Part shown: one piece after another, positions 34,043 to 49,022 of the stretch
How positions within the stretch are numbered: the first letter of the stretch is position 1
Layout of the letters: every line of letters begins with the position of its first letter
Origin: Bos javanicus
Taxonomy: Eukaryota > Chordata > Mammalia > Artiodactyla > Bovidae
Assembly (NCBI RefSeq): GCF_032452875.1
Contig: NW_026894338.1
Coordinates: 1-64,000 of the forward strand
Direction: 5' to 3'
Length of the DNA stretch: 64,000 bases
Translations under genes and position numbers: made by a program
Notes under the pieces: generated by a model
The model's input: the letters and a program-made list of their open reading frames with translations, nothing else
Told to the model about the DNA's origin: nothing
Databases searched by the model: none

Positions 34043-35500
34043 CATGATCAGTGTATGATAGCAAACATGATCAGCGCATGATCAGTCACATGATCAGCGC
34101 CATTAAGTCACGTGATCACTACATGATAGTCATGTGATCAGTCCATGCTCAGTCACGGTATCAGTGCATGATCAGCCACGTGATCAGTGCATGATCTGTC
34201 ACAAGATTAGTGTATGATCATCCACGTGATCAGTGCATGGGCAGTCATGTGATCAGTGCATGATATAGACGTGATCAGTGCATGATCAGTCTCGTGATCA
34301 GTGCATGATAGCCACGTGATCAGTGCATGATCAGTCACCTGATGGGTGTATGATCATTCACGTGACCTGTACATGGTAGCTACATGATCATTGCATGATC
34401 AGCCACGTGAGTAGTGCATGATAGCCACGTGATCAGTGCATGATCAGTCACGTGATCAGTGCATGATCAGTCATGTGATACGTGCATGATCAGCCACGTG
34501 ATCAGTGCATGATAGCCACGTGATCAGTGCATGATCAGTCACGTGATCAGTGCATGATCAGCCACGTGATCAGTGCATGATCAGCCACGTGATCAGTGCA
34601 TGATCAGTCACGTGATCAGTGCATGATCAGTCACGTGATCAGTGCATGATAGCTACGTGATCAGTGCATGATCAGCCACGTGATCAGTGCATGATAGCCA
34701 CGTGATCAGTGCATGATCAGTCACGTGATCAGTGCATGATCAGTCACGTGATCAGTGCATGATCAGCCACGTGATCAGTGCATGATCAGTCACGTGACCA
34801 GTACATGGTAGCTACGTGATCAGTGCATGATCAGCCACGTGATCAGTGCATGATAGCCACGTGATCAGTGCATGAGTCACGTGATCAGTGCATGATCAGC
34901 CACGTGATCAGTGCATGATGCCACGTGATCAGTGCATGATCAGTCACGTGATCAGTGCATGATCAGCCACGTGATCAGTGCATGATCAGCCACGTGATCA
35001 GTGCATGATAGCCACGTGATCAGTGCATGATCAGTCACGTGATCAGTGCATGATCAGCCACGTGATCAGTGCATGATGCCACGTGATCAGTGCATGATCA
35101 GTCACGTGATCAGTGCATGATCAGCCACGTGATCAGTGCATGATCAGCCACGTGATCAGTGCATGATCAGTTACGTGAGCAGAGTATGATCAGCCACGTG
35201 ATCAGTGCATGAGTGCCACGTGATCAGTGCATGATATGTCACGTGACAGGTGTGTGATCAGCCACGTGAACAGTGCATGTTCAGCCACGTGATCAGTGCA
35301 TGATAGCCACGTGATCAGTGCATGATCAGTTACGTGAGCAGTGTATGATCAGCCACGTGATCAGTGCATGGTCAGACACGTGAACAGTGTATGATCAGCC
35401 ACGTGATCAGTGCATGATATCCAAGTGATCAGTGCATGATCATCACGTGATCAGTGTATGATCAGCCACGTGAACAGTGCATGCTCAGTCACGTGATCTG
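34043..35500 (+). repeat. Core satellite between D20 and D21
   Basis: 1,458 bp. Homogeneous core at 34.48-35.16 kb, bordered by variant-rich flanks on both sides. Confidence 0.93.
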
Positions 35501-35742
35501 GGCCTGCTGAGCTGCGTGATTACTGTCTGCTCATCTGCTTGACAATTGCCAGCTGAGCTGCACGATTCCTGCCTGTCATCTGCTTGACAATTGCCAGCTG
35601 TGCTGCGTAATTCCTGCCTGCTCAGCTGCTTGATTATTGCCAGCTGAGCAGCATGATTCCTCACACCTGAGTTCCATGATTATTGCCTGCTGACTGTTTG
35701 ATTCGTGCCTACTCAGCTCTTTGTTTATTGCCTCCAGAGGCA
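35501..35742 (+). repeat. D module D21 (type C, new subtype)
   Basis: gatctgggcc / cacacctgag, followed by aaacatgatcagtgc. Starts HOR-C copy 1. Confidence 0.93.
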
Positions 35743-38374
35743 CATGATCAGTGTATGATAGCAAACATGATCAGTGCATGATCAGTCACATGATCAGCGC
35801 CATTAAGTCACGTGATCACTACATGATAGTCATGTGATCAGTCCATGCTCAGTCACGGTATCAGTGCATGATCAGCCACGTGATCAGTGCATGATCTGTC
35901 ACATGATTAGTGTATGATCATCCACGTGATCAGTGCATGGGCAGTCATGTGATCAGTGCATGATATAGACGTGATCAGTGCATGATCAGTCTCGTGATCA
36001 GTGCATGATAGCCACGTGATCAGTGCATGATCAGTCACCTGATGGGTGTATGATCATTCACGTGACCTGTACATGGTAGCTACATGATCATTGCATGATC
36101 AGCCACGTGAGTAGTGCATGATAGCCACGTGATCACTGCATGATCAGTCACGTGATCAGTGCATGATCAGTCATGTGACCAGTACATGGTAGCTGCGTGA
36201 TCATGGCATGATCAGCCACGTGAGCAGTGCATGATAGCCACGTGATCAGTGCATGATCAGTCACGTGATCAGTGCATGATCAGTCACGTGATCAGTGCAT
36301 GATCAGCCACGTGATCAGTGCATGATCAGCCACGTGATCAGTGCATGATCAGCCACGTGATCAGTGCATGATAGCCACGTGATCAGTGCATGATCAGTCA
36401 CGTGATCAGTGCATGATCAGTCACGTGATCAGTGCATGATCAGCCACGTGATCAGTGCATGATCAGCCACGTGATCAGTGCATGATCAATTACGTGATCA
36501 GTGCATGATCAGTCACGTGACCAGTACATGATAGCTACGTGATCAGTGCATGATCAGCCACGTGATCAGTGCATGATAGCCACGTGATCAGTGCATGATC
36601 AGCCACGTGATCAGTGCATGATCAGTCACGTGATCGTGTGTGATCAGCCACGTGATCAGTGCATGATAGCCACGTGATCAGTGCATGATCAGCCACGTGA
36701 TCAGTGCATGATCAGTCACGTGATCAGTGCATGATCAGCCACGTGATCAGTGCATGATCAGTCACGTGATCAGTGCATGATATAGACGTGATCAGTGCAT
36801 GATCAGTCACGTGATCAGTGCATGATAGCCACGTGATCAGTGCATGATCAGTCACGTGATCAGTGCATGATCAGTCACGTGATCAGTGCATGGTAGCTAC
36901 GTGATCAGTGCATGATCAGCCACGTGATCAGTGCATGATAGCCACGTGATCAGTGCATGATCAGTCACGTGATCAGTGCATGATCAGTCACGTGACCAGT
37001 ACATGGTAGCTGCGTGATCATGCATGATCAGCCACGTGATCAGTGCATGATAGCCACGTGATCAGTGCATGATCAGACGTGAGATCAGTGCATGATCAGT
37101 CACGTGATCAGTGCATGATCAGCCACGTGATCAGTGCATGATCAGCACGTGATCAGTGTATGATCAGCCACGTGATCAGTGCATGATAGCCACGTGATCA
37201 GTGCATGATCAGTCACGTGATCAGTGCATGATCAGTCACGTGATCAGTGCATGATCAGCCACGTGATCAGTGCATGATCAGCCACGTGATCAGTGCATGA
37301 TCAGTCACGTGATCAGTGCATGATCAGTCACGTGACAGTGCATGATAGCCACGTGATCAGTGCATGATCAGCCACGTGATCAGTGCATGATAGCCACGTG
37401 ATCAGTGCATGATAGCCACGTGATCAGTGCATGATCAGCCACGTGATCAGTGCATGATGCCACGTGATCAGTGCATGATCAGTCACGTGATCATGTGTGA
37501 TCAGCCACGTGATCAGTGCATGATCAGCCACGTGATCAGTGCATGATCAGTCACGTGATCAGTGCATGATCAGTCACGTGACCAGTACATGGTAGCTACG
37601 TGATCGTTGCATGATCAGCCACGTGATCAGTGCATGATAGCCACGTGATCAGTGCATGATCAGTCACGTGATCAGTGCATGATCAGTCACGTGATCAGTG
37701 CATGATCAGCCACGTGATCAGTGCATGATCAGTCACGTGATCAGTATATGGTAGCTACGTGATCAGTGCATGACAGCCACGTGATCAGTGCATGATAGCC
37801 ACGTGATCAGTGCATGAGTCACGTGATCAGTGCATGATCAGCCACGTGATCAGTGCATGATGCCACGTGATCAGTGCATGATCAGTCACGTGATCAGTGC
37901 ATGATCAGCCACGTGATCAGTGCATGATCAGCCACGTGATCAGTGCATGATCAGCCACGTGATCAGTGCATGATCAGTCACGTGATCAGTGCATGATCAG
38001 CCACGTGATCAGTGCATGATGCCACGTGATCAGTGCATGATAGTCACGTGATCAGTGCATGATCAGCCACGTGATCAGTGCATGATCAGCCACGTGATCA
38101 GTGCATGATCAGTCACGTGATCAGTGTATGATCAGCCACGTGATCAGTGCATGAGTGCCACGTGATCAGTGCATGATAGTCACGTGACAGTGCATGATCA
38201 GCCACGTGATCAGTGCATGATCAGCCACGTGATCAGTGCATGATCAGCCACGTGATCAGTGCATGATCAGCCACGTGATCAGTGCATGATCAGCCACGTG
38301 ATCAGTGCATGATCAGACACGTGATCAGTGTATGATCAGCCACGTGAACAGTGCATGCTCAGTCACGTGATCTG
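35743..38374 (+). repeat. Core satellite between D21 and D22
   Basis: 2,632 bp, partner 42506-45131. Contains the odd unit gatcagacgtgagatcag (about 37072), shared with the partner. Confidence 0.94.
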
Positions 38375-38616
38375 GGCCTGCTGAGCTGCGTGATTACTGT
38401 CTGCTCATCTGCTTGACAATTGCCAGCTGAGCTGCACGATTCCTGCCTGTCATCTGCTTGACAATTGCCAGCTGTGCTGCGTAATTCCTGCCTGCTCAGC
38501 TGCTTGATTATTGCCAGCTGAGCAGCATGATTCCTCACACCTGAGTTCCATGATTATTGCCTGCTGACTGTTTGATTCGTGCCTACTCAGCTCTTTGTTT
38601 ATTGCCTCCAGAGGCA
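38375..38616 (+). repeat. D module D22 (type C, new subtype)
   Basis: gatctgggcc / cacacctgag; flank cacatgattag, same as D25. Confidence 0.93.
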
Positions 38617-40431
38617 CATGATCAGTGTATGATAGCAAACATGATCAGCGCATGATCAGTCACATGATCAGCGCCATTAAGTCACGTGATCACTACATGA
38701 TAGTCATGTGATCAGTCCATGCTCAGTCACGGTATCAGTGCATGATCAGCCACGTGATCAGTGCATGATCTGTCACATGATTAGTGTATGATCATCCACG
38801 TGATCAGTGCATGGGCAGTCATGTGATCAGTGCATGATATAGACGTGATCAGTGCATGATCAGTCTCGTGATCAGTGCATGATAGCCACGTGATCAGTGC
38901 ATGATCAGTCACCTGATGGGTGTATGATCATTCACGTGACCTGTACATGGTAGCTACATGATCATTGCATGATCAGCCACGTGAGTAGTGCATGATAGCC
39001 ACGTGATCACTGCATGATCAGTCACGTGATCAGTGCATGATCAGTCATGTGACCAGTACATGGTAGCTGCGTGATCATGGCATGATCAGCCACGTGAGCA
39101 GTGCATGATAGCCACGTGATCAGTGCATGATCAGTCACGTGATCAGTGCATGATCAGTCACGTGATCAGTGCATGATCAGCCACGTGATCAGTGCATGAT
39201 CAGTCACGTGATCAGTGCATGATCAGTCACGTGATCAGTGCATGATCAGCCACGTGATCAGTGCATGATCAGCCACGTGATCAGTGCATGATCAATTACG
39301 TGATCAGTGCATGATCAGTCACGTGATCAGTACATGGTAGCTACGTGATCAGTGCATGATCAGCCACGTGATCAGTGCATGATAGCCACGTGATCAGTGC
39401 ATGATCAGCCACGTGATCAGTGCATGATCAGTCATGTGATACGTGTGTGATCAGCCACGTGATCAGTGCATGATATCCACGTGATCAGTGCATGACAGCC
39501 ACGTGATCAGTGCATGATAGCCACGTGATCAGTGCATGATCAGTCACGTGATCATGTGTGATCAGCCACGTGATCAGTGCATGATCAGCCACGTGATCAG
39601 TGCATGATCAATTACGTGATCAGTGCATGATCAGTCACGTGACCAGTACATGGTTGCTACGTGATCGTGCATGATCAGCCACGTGATCAGTGCATGATAG
39701 CCACGTGATCAGTGCATGATCAGTCACGTGATCAGTGCATGATCAGTCACGTGATCAGTGCATGATCAGCCACGTGATCAGTGCATGATCAGTCACGTGA
39801 CCAGTATATGGTTGCTACGTGATCATTGCATGACAGCCACGTGATCAGTGCATGATAGCCACGTGATGTGCATGAGTTACGTGATCAGTGCATGATCAGC
39901 CACGTGATCAGTGCATGAGTGCCACGTGATCAGTGCATGATAGTCACGTGATCAGTGCATGATCAGCCACGTGATCAGTGCATGATCAGCCACGTGATCA
40001 GTGCATGATAGCCACGTGATCAGTGCATGATCAGTCACGTGATCAGTGCATGATCAGCCACGTGATCAGTGCATGATGCCACGTGATCAGTGCATGATAG
40101 TCACGTGATCAGTGCATGATCAGCCACGTGATCAGTGCATGATCAGCCACGTGATCAGTGCATGATCAGTCACGTGAGCAGTGTATGATCAGCCACGTGA
40201 TCAGTGCATGAGTGCCACGTGATCAGTGCATGATAGTCACGTGATCAGTGCATGATCAGCCACGTGATCAGTGCATGATCAGCCACGTGATCAGTGCATG
40301 ATAGCCACGTGATCAGTGCATGATCAGTCACGTGATCAGTGCATGATCAGCCACGTGATCAGTGCATGATCAGTCACGTGATCAGTGTATGATCAGCCAC
40401 GTGAACAGTGCATGCTCAGTCACGTGATCTG
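38617..40431 (+). repeat. Core satellite between D22 and D23
   Basis: 1,815 bp against 1,814 in the partner. Ends in homogeneous core, so the usual gatatccaagtg approach is missing before D23. Confidence 0.94.
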
Positions 40432-40673
40432 GGCCTGCTGAGCTGCGTGATTACTGTCTGCTCATCTGCTTGACAATTGCCAGCTGAGCTGCACGATTCC
40501 TGCCTGTCATCTGCTTGACAATTGCCAGCTGTGCTGCGTAATTCCTGCCTGCTCAGCTGCTTGATTATTGCCAGCTGAGCAGCATGATTCCTCACAGCTG
40601 AGTTCCATGATTATTGCCTGCTGACTGTTTGATTCGTGCCTACTCAGCTCTTTGTTTATTGCCTCCAGAGGCA
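40432..40673 (+). repeat. D module D23 (type C, mixed subtype)
   Basis: Combines gatctgggcc with the older cacagctgag; flank cacaagattag. Confidence 0.93.
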
Positions 40674-42264
40674 CATGATCAGTGTATGATAGCAAACATG
40701 ATCAGCGCATGATCAGTCACATGATCAGCGCCATTAAGTCACGTGATCACTACATGATAGTCATGTGATCAGTCCATGCTCAGTCACGGTATCAGTGCAT
40801 GATCAGCCACGTGATCAGTGCATGATCTGTCACAAGATTAGTGTATGATCATCCACGTGATCAGTGCATGGGCAGTCATGTGATCAGTGCATGATATAGA
40901 CGTGATCAGTGCATGATCAGTCTCGTGATCAGTGCATGATAGCCACGTGATCAGTGCATGATCAGTCACCTGATGGGTGTATGATCATTCACGTGACCTG
41001 TACATGGTAGCTACATGATCATTGCATGATCAGCCACGTGAGTAGTGCATGATAGCCACGTGATCACTGCATGATCAGTCACGTGATCAGTGCATGATCA
41101 GTCATGTGACCAGTACATGGTAGCTGCGTGATCATGCATGATCAGCCACGTGATCAGTGCATGATAGCCACGTGATCAGTGCATGATCAGACACGTGATC
41201 AGTGCATGATCAGTCACGTGATCAGTGCATGATCAGCCACGTGATCAGTGCATGATCAGTCACGTGATCAGTGCATGATCAGTCACGTGATCAGTGCATG
41301 ATCAGCCACGTGATCAGTGCATGATCAGCCACGTGATCAGTGCATGATCAATTACGTGATCAGTGCATGATCAGTCACGTGATCAGTACATGGTAGCTAC
41401 GTGATCATTGCATGATCAGCCACGTGATCAGTGCATGATAGCCACGTGATCAGTGCATGATAGCCACGTGATCAGTGCATGATCAGTCATGTGATACGTG
41501 TGTGATCAGCCACGTGATCAGTGCATGATATCCACGTGATCAGTGCATGACAGCCACGTGATCAGTGCATGAGAGCCACGTGATCAGTGCATGATCAGTC
41601 ACGTGATACATGTGTGATCAGCCACGTGATCAGTGCATGATGAGCCACGTGATCAGTGCAGGATCAATTACGTGATCAGTGCATGATCAGTCACGTGACC
41701 AGTACATGGTTGCTACGTGATCGTTGCATGATCAGCCACGTGAGCAGAGCATGATAGCCACGTGATCAGTGCATGATCAGTCACGTGATCAGTACATGAT
41801 CAGTCACGTGAACAGTGCATGATCATTTACGTGATCTTTGCATGATCAGTCACGTGACCAGTATATGGTTGCTACGTGATCATTCCATGACGCCACGTGA
41901 GCAGTGCATGATAGCCACGTGATGTGTGCATGAGTTACGTGAGCAGAGTATGATCAGCCACGTGATCAGTGCATGAGTGCCACGTGATCAGTGCATGATA
42001 TGTCACGTGACAGGTGTGTGATCAGCCACGTGAACAGTGCATGTTCAGCCACGTGATCAGTGCATGATAGCCACGTGATCAGTGCATGATCAGTTACGTG
42101 AGCAGTGTATGATCAGCCACGTGATCAGTGCATGGTCAGACACGTGAACAGTGTATGATCAGCCACGTGATCAGTGCATGATATCCAAGTGATCAGTGCA
42201 TGATCATCACGTGATCAGTGTATGATCAGCCACGTGAACAGTGCATGCTCAGTCACGTGATCTG
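40674..42264 (+). repeat. Core satellite between D23 and D24
   Basis: 1,591 bp with intact markers (gatcaatta about 41661, gatcattta about 41821) and the full approach series. Confidence 0.94.
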
Positions 42265-42505
42265 GGCCTGCTGAGCTGCGTGATTACTGTCTGCTCATCT
42301 GCTTGACAATTGCCAGCTGAGCTGCACGATTCCTGCCTGTCATCTGCTTGACAATTGCCAGCTGTGCTGCGTAATTCCTGCCTGCTCAGCTGCTTGATTA
42401 TTGCCAGCTGAGCAGCATGATTCCTCACACTGAGTTCCATGATTATTGCCTGCTGACTGTTTGATTCGTGCCTACTCAGCTCTTTGTTTATTGCCTCCAG
42501 AGGCA
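42265..42505 (+). repeat. D module D24 (one-base deletion)
   Basis: 241 bp: cacactgag where D21 has cacacctgag. Starts HOR-C copy 2. Confidence 0.93.
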
Positions 42506-45131
42506 CATGATCAGTGTATGATAGCAAACATGATCAGCGCATGATCAGTCACATGATCAGCGCCATTAAGTCACGTGATCACTACATGATAGTCATGTGA
42601 TCAGTCCATGCTCAGTCACGGTATCAGTGCATGATCAGCCACGTGATCAGTGCATGATCTGTCACATGATTAGTGTATGATCATCCACGTGATCAGTGCA
42701 TGGGCAGTCATGTGATCAGTGCATGATATAGACGTGATCAGTGCATGATCAGTCTCGTGATCAGTGCATGATAGCCACGTGATCAGTGCATGATCAGTCA
42801 CCTGATGGGTGTATGATCATTCACGTGACCTGTACATGGTAGCTACATGATCATTGCATGATCAGCCACGTGAGTAGTGCATGATAGCCACGTGATCACT
42901 GCATGATCAGTCACGTGATCAGTGCATGATCAGTCATGTGACCAGTACATGGTAGCTGCGTGATCATGCATGATCAGCCACGTGAGCAGTGCATGATAGC
43001 CACGTGATCAGTGCATGATCAGACACGTGATCAGTGCATGATCAGTCACGTGATCAGTGCATGATCAGCCACGTGATCAGTGCATGATCAGGCACGTGAT
43101 CAGTGCATGATCAGCCACGTGATCAGTGCATGATAGCCACGTGATCAGTGCATGATCAGTCACGTGATCAGTGCATGATCAGTCACGTGATCAGTGCATG
43201 ATCAGCCACGTGATCAGTGCATGATCAGCCACGTGATCAGTGCATGATCAATTACGTGATCAGTGCATGATCAGTCACGTGACCAGTACATGATAGCTAC
43301 GTGATCATTGCATGATCAGCCACGTGATCAGTGCATGATAGCCACGTGATCAGTGCATGATAGCCACGTGATCAGTGCATGATCAGTCACGTGATCGTGT
43401 GTGATCAGCCACGTGATCAGTGCATGATAGCCACGTGATCAGTGCATGATCAGCCACGTGATCAGTGCATGATCAGTCACGTGATCAGTGCATGATCAGC
43501 CACGTGATCAGTGCATGATCAGTCACGTGATCAGTGCATGATAGCCACGTGATCAGTGCATGATCAGTCACGTGATCAGTGCATGATAGCCACGTGATCA
43601 GTGCATGATCAGTCACGTGATCAGTGTATGATCAGCCACGTGATCAGTGCATGATAGCTACGTGATCAGTGCATGATCAGCCACGTGATCAGTGCATGAT
43701 AGCCACGTGATCAGTGCATGATCAGTCACGTGATCAGTGCATGATCAGTCACGTGATCAGTGCATGGTAGCTGCGTGATCATCATGATCAGCCACGTGAG
43801 CAGTGCATGATAGCCACGTGATCAGTGCATGATCAGACGTGAGATCAGTGCATGATCAGTCACGTGATCAGTGCATGATCAGCCACGTGATCAGTGCATG
43901 ATCAGGCACGTGATCAGTGTATGATCAGCCACGTGATCAGTGCATGATAGCCACGTGATCAGTGCATGATCAGTCACGTGATCAGTGCATGATCAGTCAC
44001 GTGATCAGTGCATGATCAGCCACGTGATCAGTGCATGATCAGCCACGTGATCAGTGCATGATCAGTCACGTGATCAGTGCATGATCAGTCACGTGACAGT
44101 GCATGATAGCTACGTGATCAGTGCATGATCAGCCACGTGATCAGTGCATGATAGCCACGTGATCAGTGCATGATAGCCACGTGATCAGTGCATGATCAGC
44201 CACGTGATCAGTGCATGATGCCACGTGATCAGTGCATGATCAGTCACGTGATCATGTGTGATCAGCCACGTGATCAGTGCATGATCAGCCACGTGATCAG
44301 TGCATGATCAGTCACGTGATCAGTGCATGATCAGTCACGTGACCAGTACATGGTAGCTACGTGATCGTGCATGATCAGCCACGTGATCAGTGCATGATAG
44401 CCACGTGATCAGTGCATGATCAGTCACGTGATCAGTGCATGATCAGTCACGTGATCAGTGCATGATCAGTCACGTGATCAGTGCATGATCAGTCACGTGA
44501 TCAGTGCATGATAGCTACGTGATCAGTGCATGATCAGCCACGTGATCAGTGCATGATAGCCACGTGATCAGTGCATGAGTCACGTGATCAGTGCATGATC
44601 AGCCACGTGATCAGTGCATGATGCCACGTGATCAGTGCATGATCAGTCACGTGATCAGTGCATGATCAGCCACGTGATCAGTGCATGATCAGCCACGTGA
44701 TCAGTGCATGATAGCCACGTGATCAGTGCATGATCAGTCACGTGATCAGTGCATGATCAGCCACGTGATCAGTGCATGATGCCACGTGATCAGTGCATGA
44801 TAGTCACGTGATCAGTGCATGATCAGCCACGTGATCAGTGCATGATCAGCCACGTGATCAGTGCATGATCAGTCACGTGAGCAGTATGATCAGCCACGTG
44901 ATCAGTGCATGAGTGCCACGTGATCAGTGCATGATAGTCACGTGACAGTGTGTGATCAGCCACGTGATCAGTGCATGATCAGCCACGTGATCAGTGCATG
45001 ATAGCCACGTGATCAGTGCATGATCAGTCACGTGATCAGTGCATGATCAGCCACGTGATCAGTGCATGATCAGTCACGTGATCAGTGTATGATCAGCCAC
45101 GTGAACAGTGCATGCTCAGTCACGTGATCTG
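42506..45131 (+). repeat. Core satellite between D24 and D25
   Basis: 2,626 bp, six bases shorter than its partner. Confidence 0.94.
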
Positions 45132-45373
45132 GGCCTGCTGAGCTGCGTGATTACTGTCTGCTCATCTGCTTGACAATTGCCAGCTGAGCTGCACGATTCC
45201 TGCCTGTCATCTGCTTGACAATTGCCAGCTGTGCTGCGTAATTCCTGCCTGCTCAGCTGCTTGATTATTGCCAGCTGAGCAGCATGATTCCTCACACCTG
45301 AGTTCCATGATTATTGCCTGCTGACTGTTTGATTCGTGCCTACTCAGCTCTTTGTTTATTGCCTCCAGAGGCA
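45132..45373 (+). repeat. D module D25 (type C, new subtype)
   Basis: gatctgggcc / cacacctgag; flank cacatgattag; counterpart of D22. Confidence 0.93.
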
Positions 45374-47187
45374 CATGATCAGTGTATGATAGCAAACATG
45401 ATCAGCGCATGATCAGTCACATGATCAGCGCCATTAAGTCACGTGATCACTACATGATAGTCATGTGATCAGTCCATGCTCAGTCACGGTATCAGTGCAT
45501 GATCAGCCACGTGATCAGTGCATGATCTGTCACATGATTAGTGTATGATCATCCACGTGATCAGTGCATGGGCAGTCATGTGATCAGTGCATGATATAGA
45601 CGTGATCAGTGCATGATCAGTCTCGTGATCAGTGCATGATAGCCACGTGATCAGTGCATGATCAGTCACCTGATGGGTGTATGATCATTCACGTGACCTG
45701 TACATGGTAGCTACATGATCATTGCATGATCAGCCACGTGAGTAGTGCATGATAGCCACGTGATCACTGCATGATCAGTCACGTGATCAGTGCATGATCA
45801 GTCATGTGACCAGTACATGGTAGCTGCGTGATCATGGCATGATCAGCCACGTGAGCAGTGCATGATAGCCACGTGATCAGTGCATGATCAGTCACGTGAT
45901 CAGTGCATGATCAGTCACGTGATCAGTGCATGATCAGCCACGTGATCAGTGCATGATCAGTCACGTGATCAGTGCATGATCAGTCACGTGATCAGTGCAT
46001 GATCAGCCACGTGATCAGTGCATGATCAGCCACGTGATCAGTGCATGATCAATTACGTGATCAGTGCATGATCAGTCACGTGACCAGTGCATGGTAGCTA
46101 CGTGATCAGTGCATGATCAGCCACGTGATCAGTGCATGATAGCCACGTGATCAGTGCATGATAGCCACGTGATCAGTGCATGATCAGTCACGTGATCGTG
46201 TGTGATCAGCCACGTGATCAGTGCATGATATCCACGTGATCAGTGCATGACAGCCACGTGATCAGTGCATGATAGCCACGTGATCAGTGCATGATCAGTC
46301 ACGTGATACATGTGTGATCAGCCACGTGATCAGTGCATGATCAGCCACGTGATCAGTGCATGATCAATTACGTGATCAGTGCATGATCAGTCACGTGACC
46401 AGTACATGGTTGCTACGTGATCGTGCATGATCAGCCACGTGATCAGTGCATGATAGCCACGTGATCAGTGCATGATCAGTCACGTGATCAGTGCATGATC
46501 AGTCACGTGATCAGTGCATGATCAGCCACGTGATCAGTGCATGATCAGTCACGTGATCAGTATATGGTTGCTACGTGATCAGTGCATGATCAGCCACGTG
46601 ATCAGTGCATGATAGCCACGTGATCAGTGCATGAGTCACGTGATCAGTGTATGATCAGCCACGTGATCAGTGCATGATGCCACGTGATCAGTGCATGATA
46701 GTCACGTGACAGTGTGTGATCAGCCACGTGATCAGTGCATGATCAGCCACGTGATCAGTGCATGATAGCCACGTGATCAGTGCATGATCAGTCACGTGAT
46801 CAGTGTATGATCAGCCACGTGATCAGTGCATGATGCCACGTGATCAGTGCATGATAGTCACGTGATCAGTGCATGATCAGCCACGTGATCAGTGCATGAT
46901 CAGCCACGTGATCAGTGCATGATCAGTCACGTGATCACAGTATGATCAGCCACGTGATCAGTGCATGAGTGCCACGTGATCAGTGCATGATAGTCACGTG
47001 ACAGTGTGTGATCAGCCACGTGATCAGTGCATGATCAGCCACGTGATCAGTGCATGATAGCCACGTGATCAGTGCATGATCAGTTACGTGATCAGTGCAT
47101 GATCAGCCACGTGATCAGTGCATGATCAGTCACGTGATCAGTGTATGATCAGCCACGTGAACAGTGCATGCTCAGTCACGTGATCAG
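45374..47187 (+). repeat. Core satellite between D25 and D26
   Basis: 1,814 bp. Like its partner it ends in core without gatatccaagtg. Confidence 0.94.
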
Positions 47188-47429
47188 GGCCTGCTGAGCT
47201 GCGTGATTACTGTCTGCTCATCTGCTTGACAATTGCCAGCTGAGCTGCACGATTCCTGCCTGTCATCTGCTTGACAATTGCCAGCTGTGCTGCGTAATTC
47301 CTGCCTGCTCAGCTGCTTGATTATTGCCAGCTGAGCAGCATGATTCCTCACAGCTGAGTTCCATGATTATTGCCTGCTGACTGTTTGATTCGTGCCTACT
47401 CAGCTCTTTGTTTATTGCCTCCAGAGGCA
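47188..47429 (+). repeat. D module D26 (type C, mixed subtype)
   Basis: gatcagggcc and cacagctgag, yet with the newer flank cacaagattag. It differs from D23 at the aggg/tggg site. Confidence 0.93.
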
Positions 47430-49022
47430 CATGATCAGTGTATGATAGCAAACATGATCAGCGCATGATCAGTCACATGATCAGCGCCATTAAGTCACGT
47501 GATCACTACATGATAGTCATGTGATCAGTCCATGCTCAGTCACGGTATCAGTGCATGATCAGCCACGTGATCAGTGCATGATCTGTCACAAGATTAGTGT
47601 ATGATCATCCACGTGATCAGTGCATGGGCAGTCATGTGATCAGTGCATGATATAGACGTGATCAGTGCATGATCAGTCTCGTGATCAGTGCATGATAGCC
47701 ACGTGATCAGTGCATGATCAGTCACCTGATGGGTGTATGATCATTCACGTGACCTGTACATGGTAGCTACATGATCATTGCATGATCAGCCACGTGAGTA
47801 GTGCATGATAGCCACGTGATCAGTGCATGATCAGTCACGTGATCAGTGCATGATCAGTCATGTGACCAGTACATGGTAGCTGCGTGATCATGCATGATCA
47901 GCCACGTGATCAGTGCATGATAGCCACGTGATCAGTGCATGATCAGACACGTGATCAGTGCATGATCAGTCACGTGATCAGTGCATGATCAGCCACGTGA
48001 TCAGTGCATGATCAGCCACGTGATCAGTGCATGATCAGTCACGTGATCAGTGCATGATCAGCCACGTGATCAGTGCATGATCAGCCACGTGATCAGTGCA
48101 TGATCAATTACGTGATCAGTGCATGATCAGTCACGTGACCAGTACATGGTAGCTACGTGATCATTGCATGATCAGCCACGTGATCAGTGCATGATAGCCA
48201 CGTGATCAGTGCATGATAGCCACGTGATCAGTGCATGATCAGTCATGTGATACGTGTGTGATCAGCCACGTGATCAGTGCATGATATCCACGTGATCAGT
48301 GCATGACAGCCACGTGATCAGTGCATGAGAGCCACGTGATCAGTGCATGATCAGTCACGTGATACATGTGTGATCAGCCACGTGATCAGTGCATGATGAG
48401 CCACGTGATCAGTGCATGATCAATTACGTGATCAGTGCATGATCAGTCACGTGACCAGTACATGGTTGCTACGTGATCGTTGCATGATCAGCCACGTGAG
48501 CAGTGCATGATAGCCACGTGATCAGTGCATGATCAGTCACGTGATCAGTACATGATCAGTCACGTGAACAGTGCATGATCATTTACGTGATCTTTGCATG
48601 ATCAGTCACGTGACCAGTATATGGTTGCTACGTGATCATTCCATGACGAGCCACGTGAGCAGTGCATGATAGCCACGTGATGTGTGCATGAGTTACGTGA
48701 GCAGAGTATGATCAGCCACGTGATCAGTGCATGAGTGCCACGTGATCAGTGCATGATATGTCACGTGACAGGTGTGTGATCAGCCACGTGAACAGTGCAT
48801 GTTCAGCCACGTGATCAGTGCATGATAGCCACGTGATCAGTGCATGATCAGTTACGTGAGCAGTGTATGATCAGCCACGTGATCAGTGCATGGTCAGACA
48901 CGTGAACAGTGTATGATCAGCCACGTGATCAGTGCATGATATCCAAGTGATCAGTGCATGATCATCACGTGATCAGTGTATGATCAGCCACGTGAACAGT
49001 GCATGCTCAGTCACGTGATCTG
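47430..49022 (+). repeat. Core satellite between D26 and D27
   Basis: 1,593 bp with the full approach series before D27. Confidence 0.94.

Larger units (their letters stand above)
35501..42264 (+). repeat. Higher-order repeat C, copy 1 (6,764 bp)
   Basis: D21, D22 and D23 with start-to-start distances of 2874, 2057 and 1833 bp. The next copy has 2867, 2056 and 1835 bp, and module subtypes match in order. Confidence 0.88.
42265..49022 (+). repeat. Higher-order repeat C, copy 2 (6,758 bp)
   Basis: D24, D25 and D26 correspond to D21, D22 and D23. The downstream marker (cacatgattag, cacatgattag, cacaagattag) is inherited in the same order. D26 differs from D23 by reading gatcagggcc instead of gatctgggcc. 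Confidence 0.88.
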
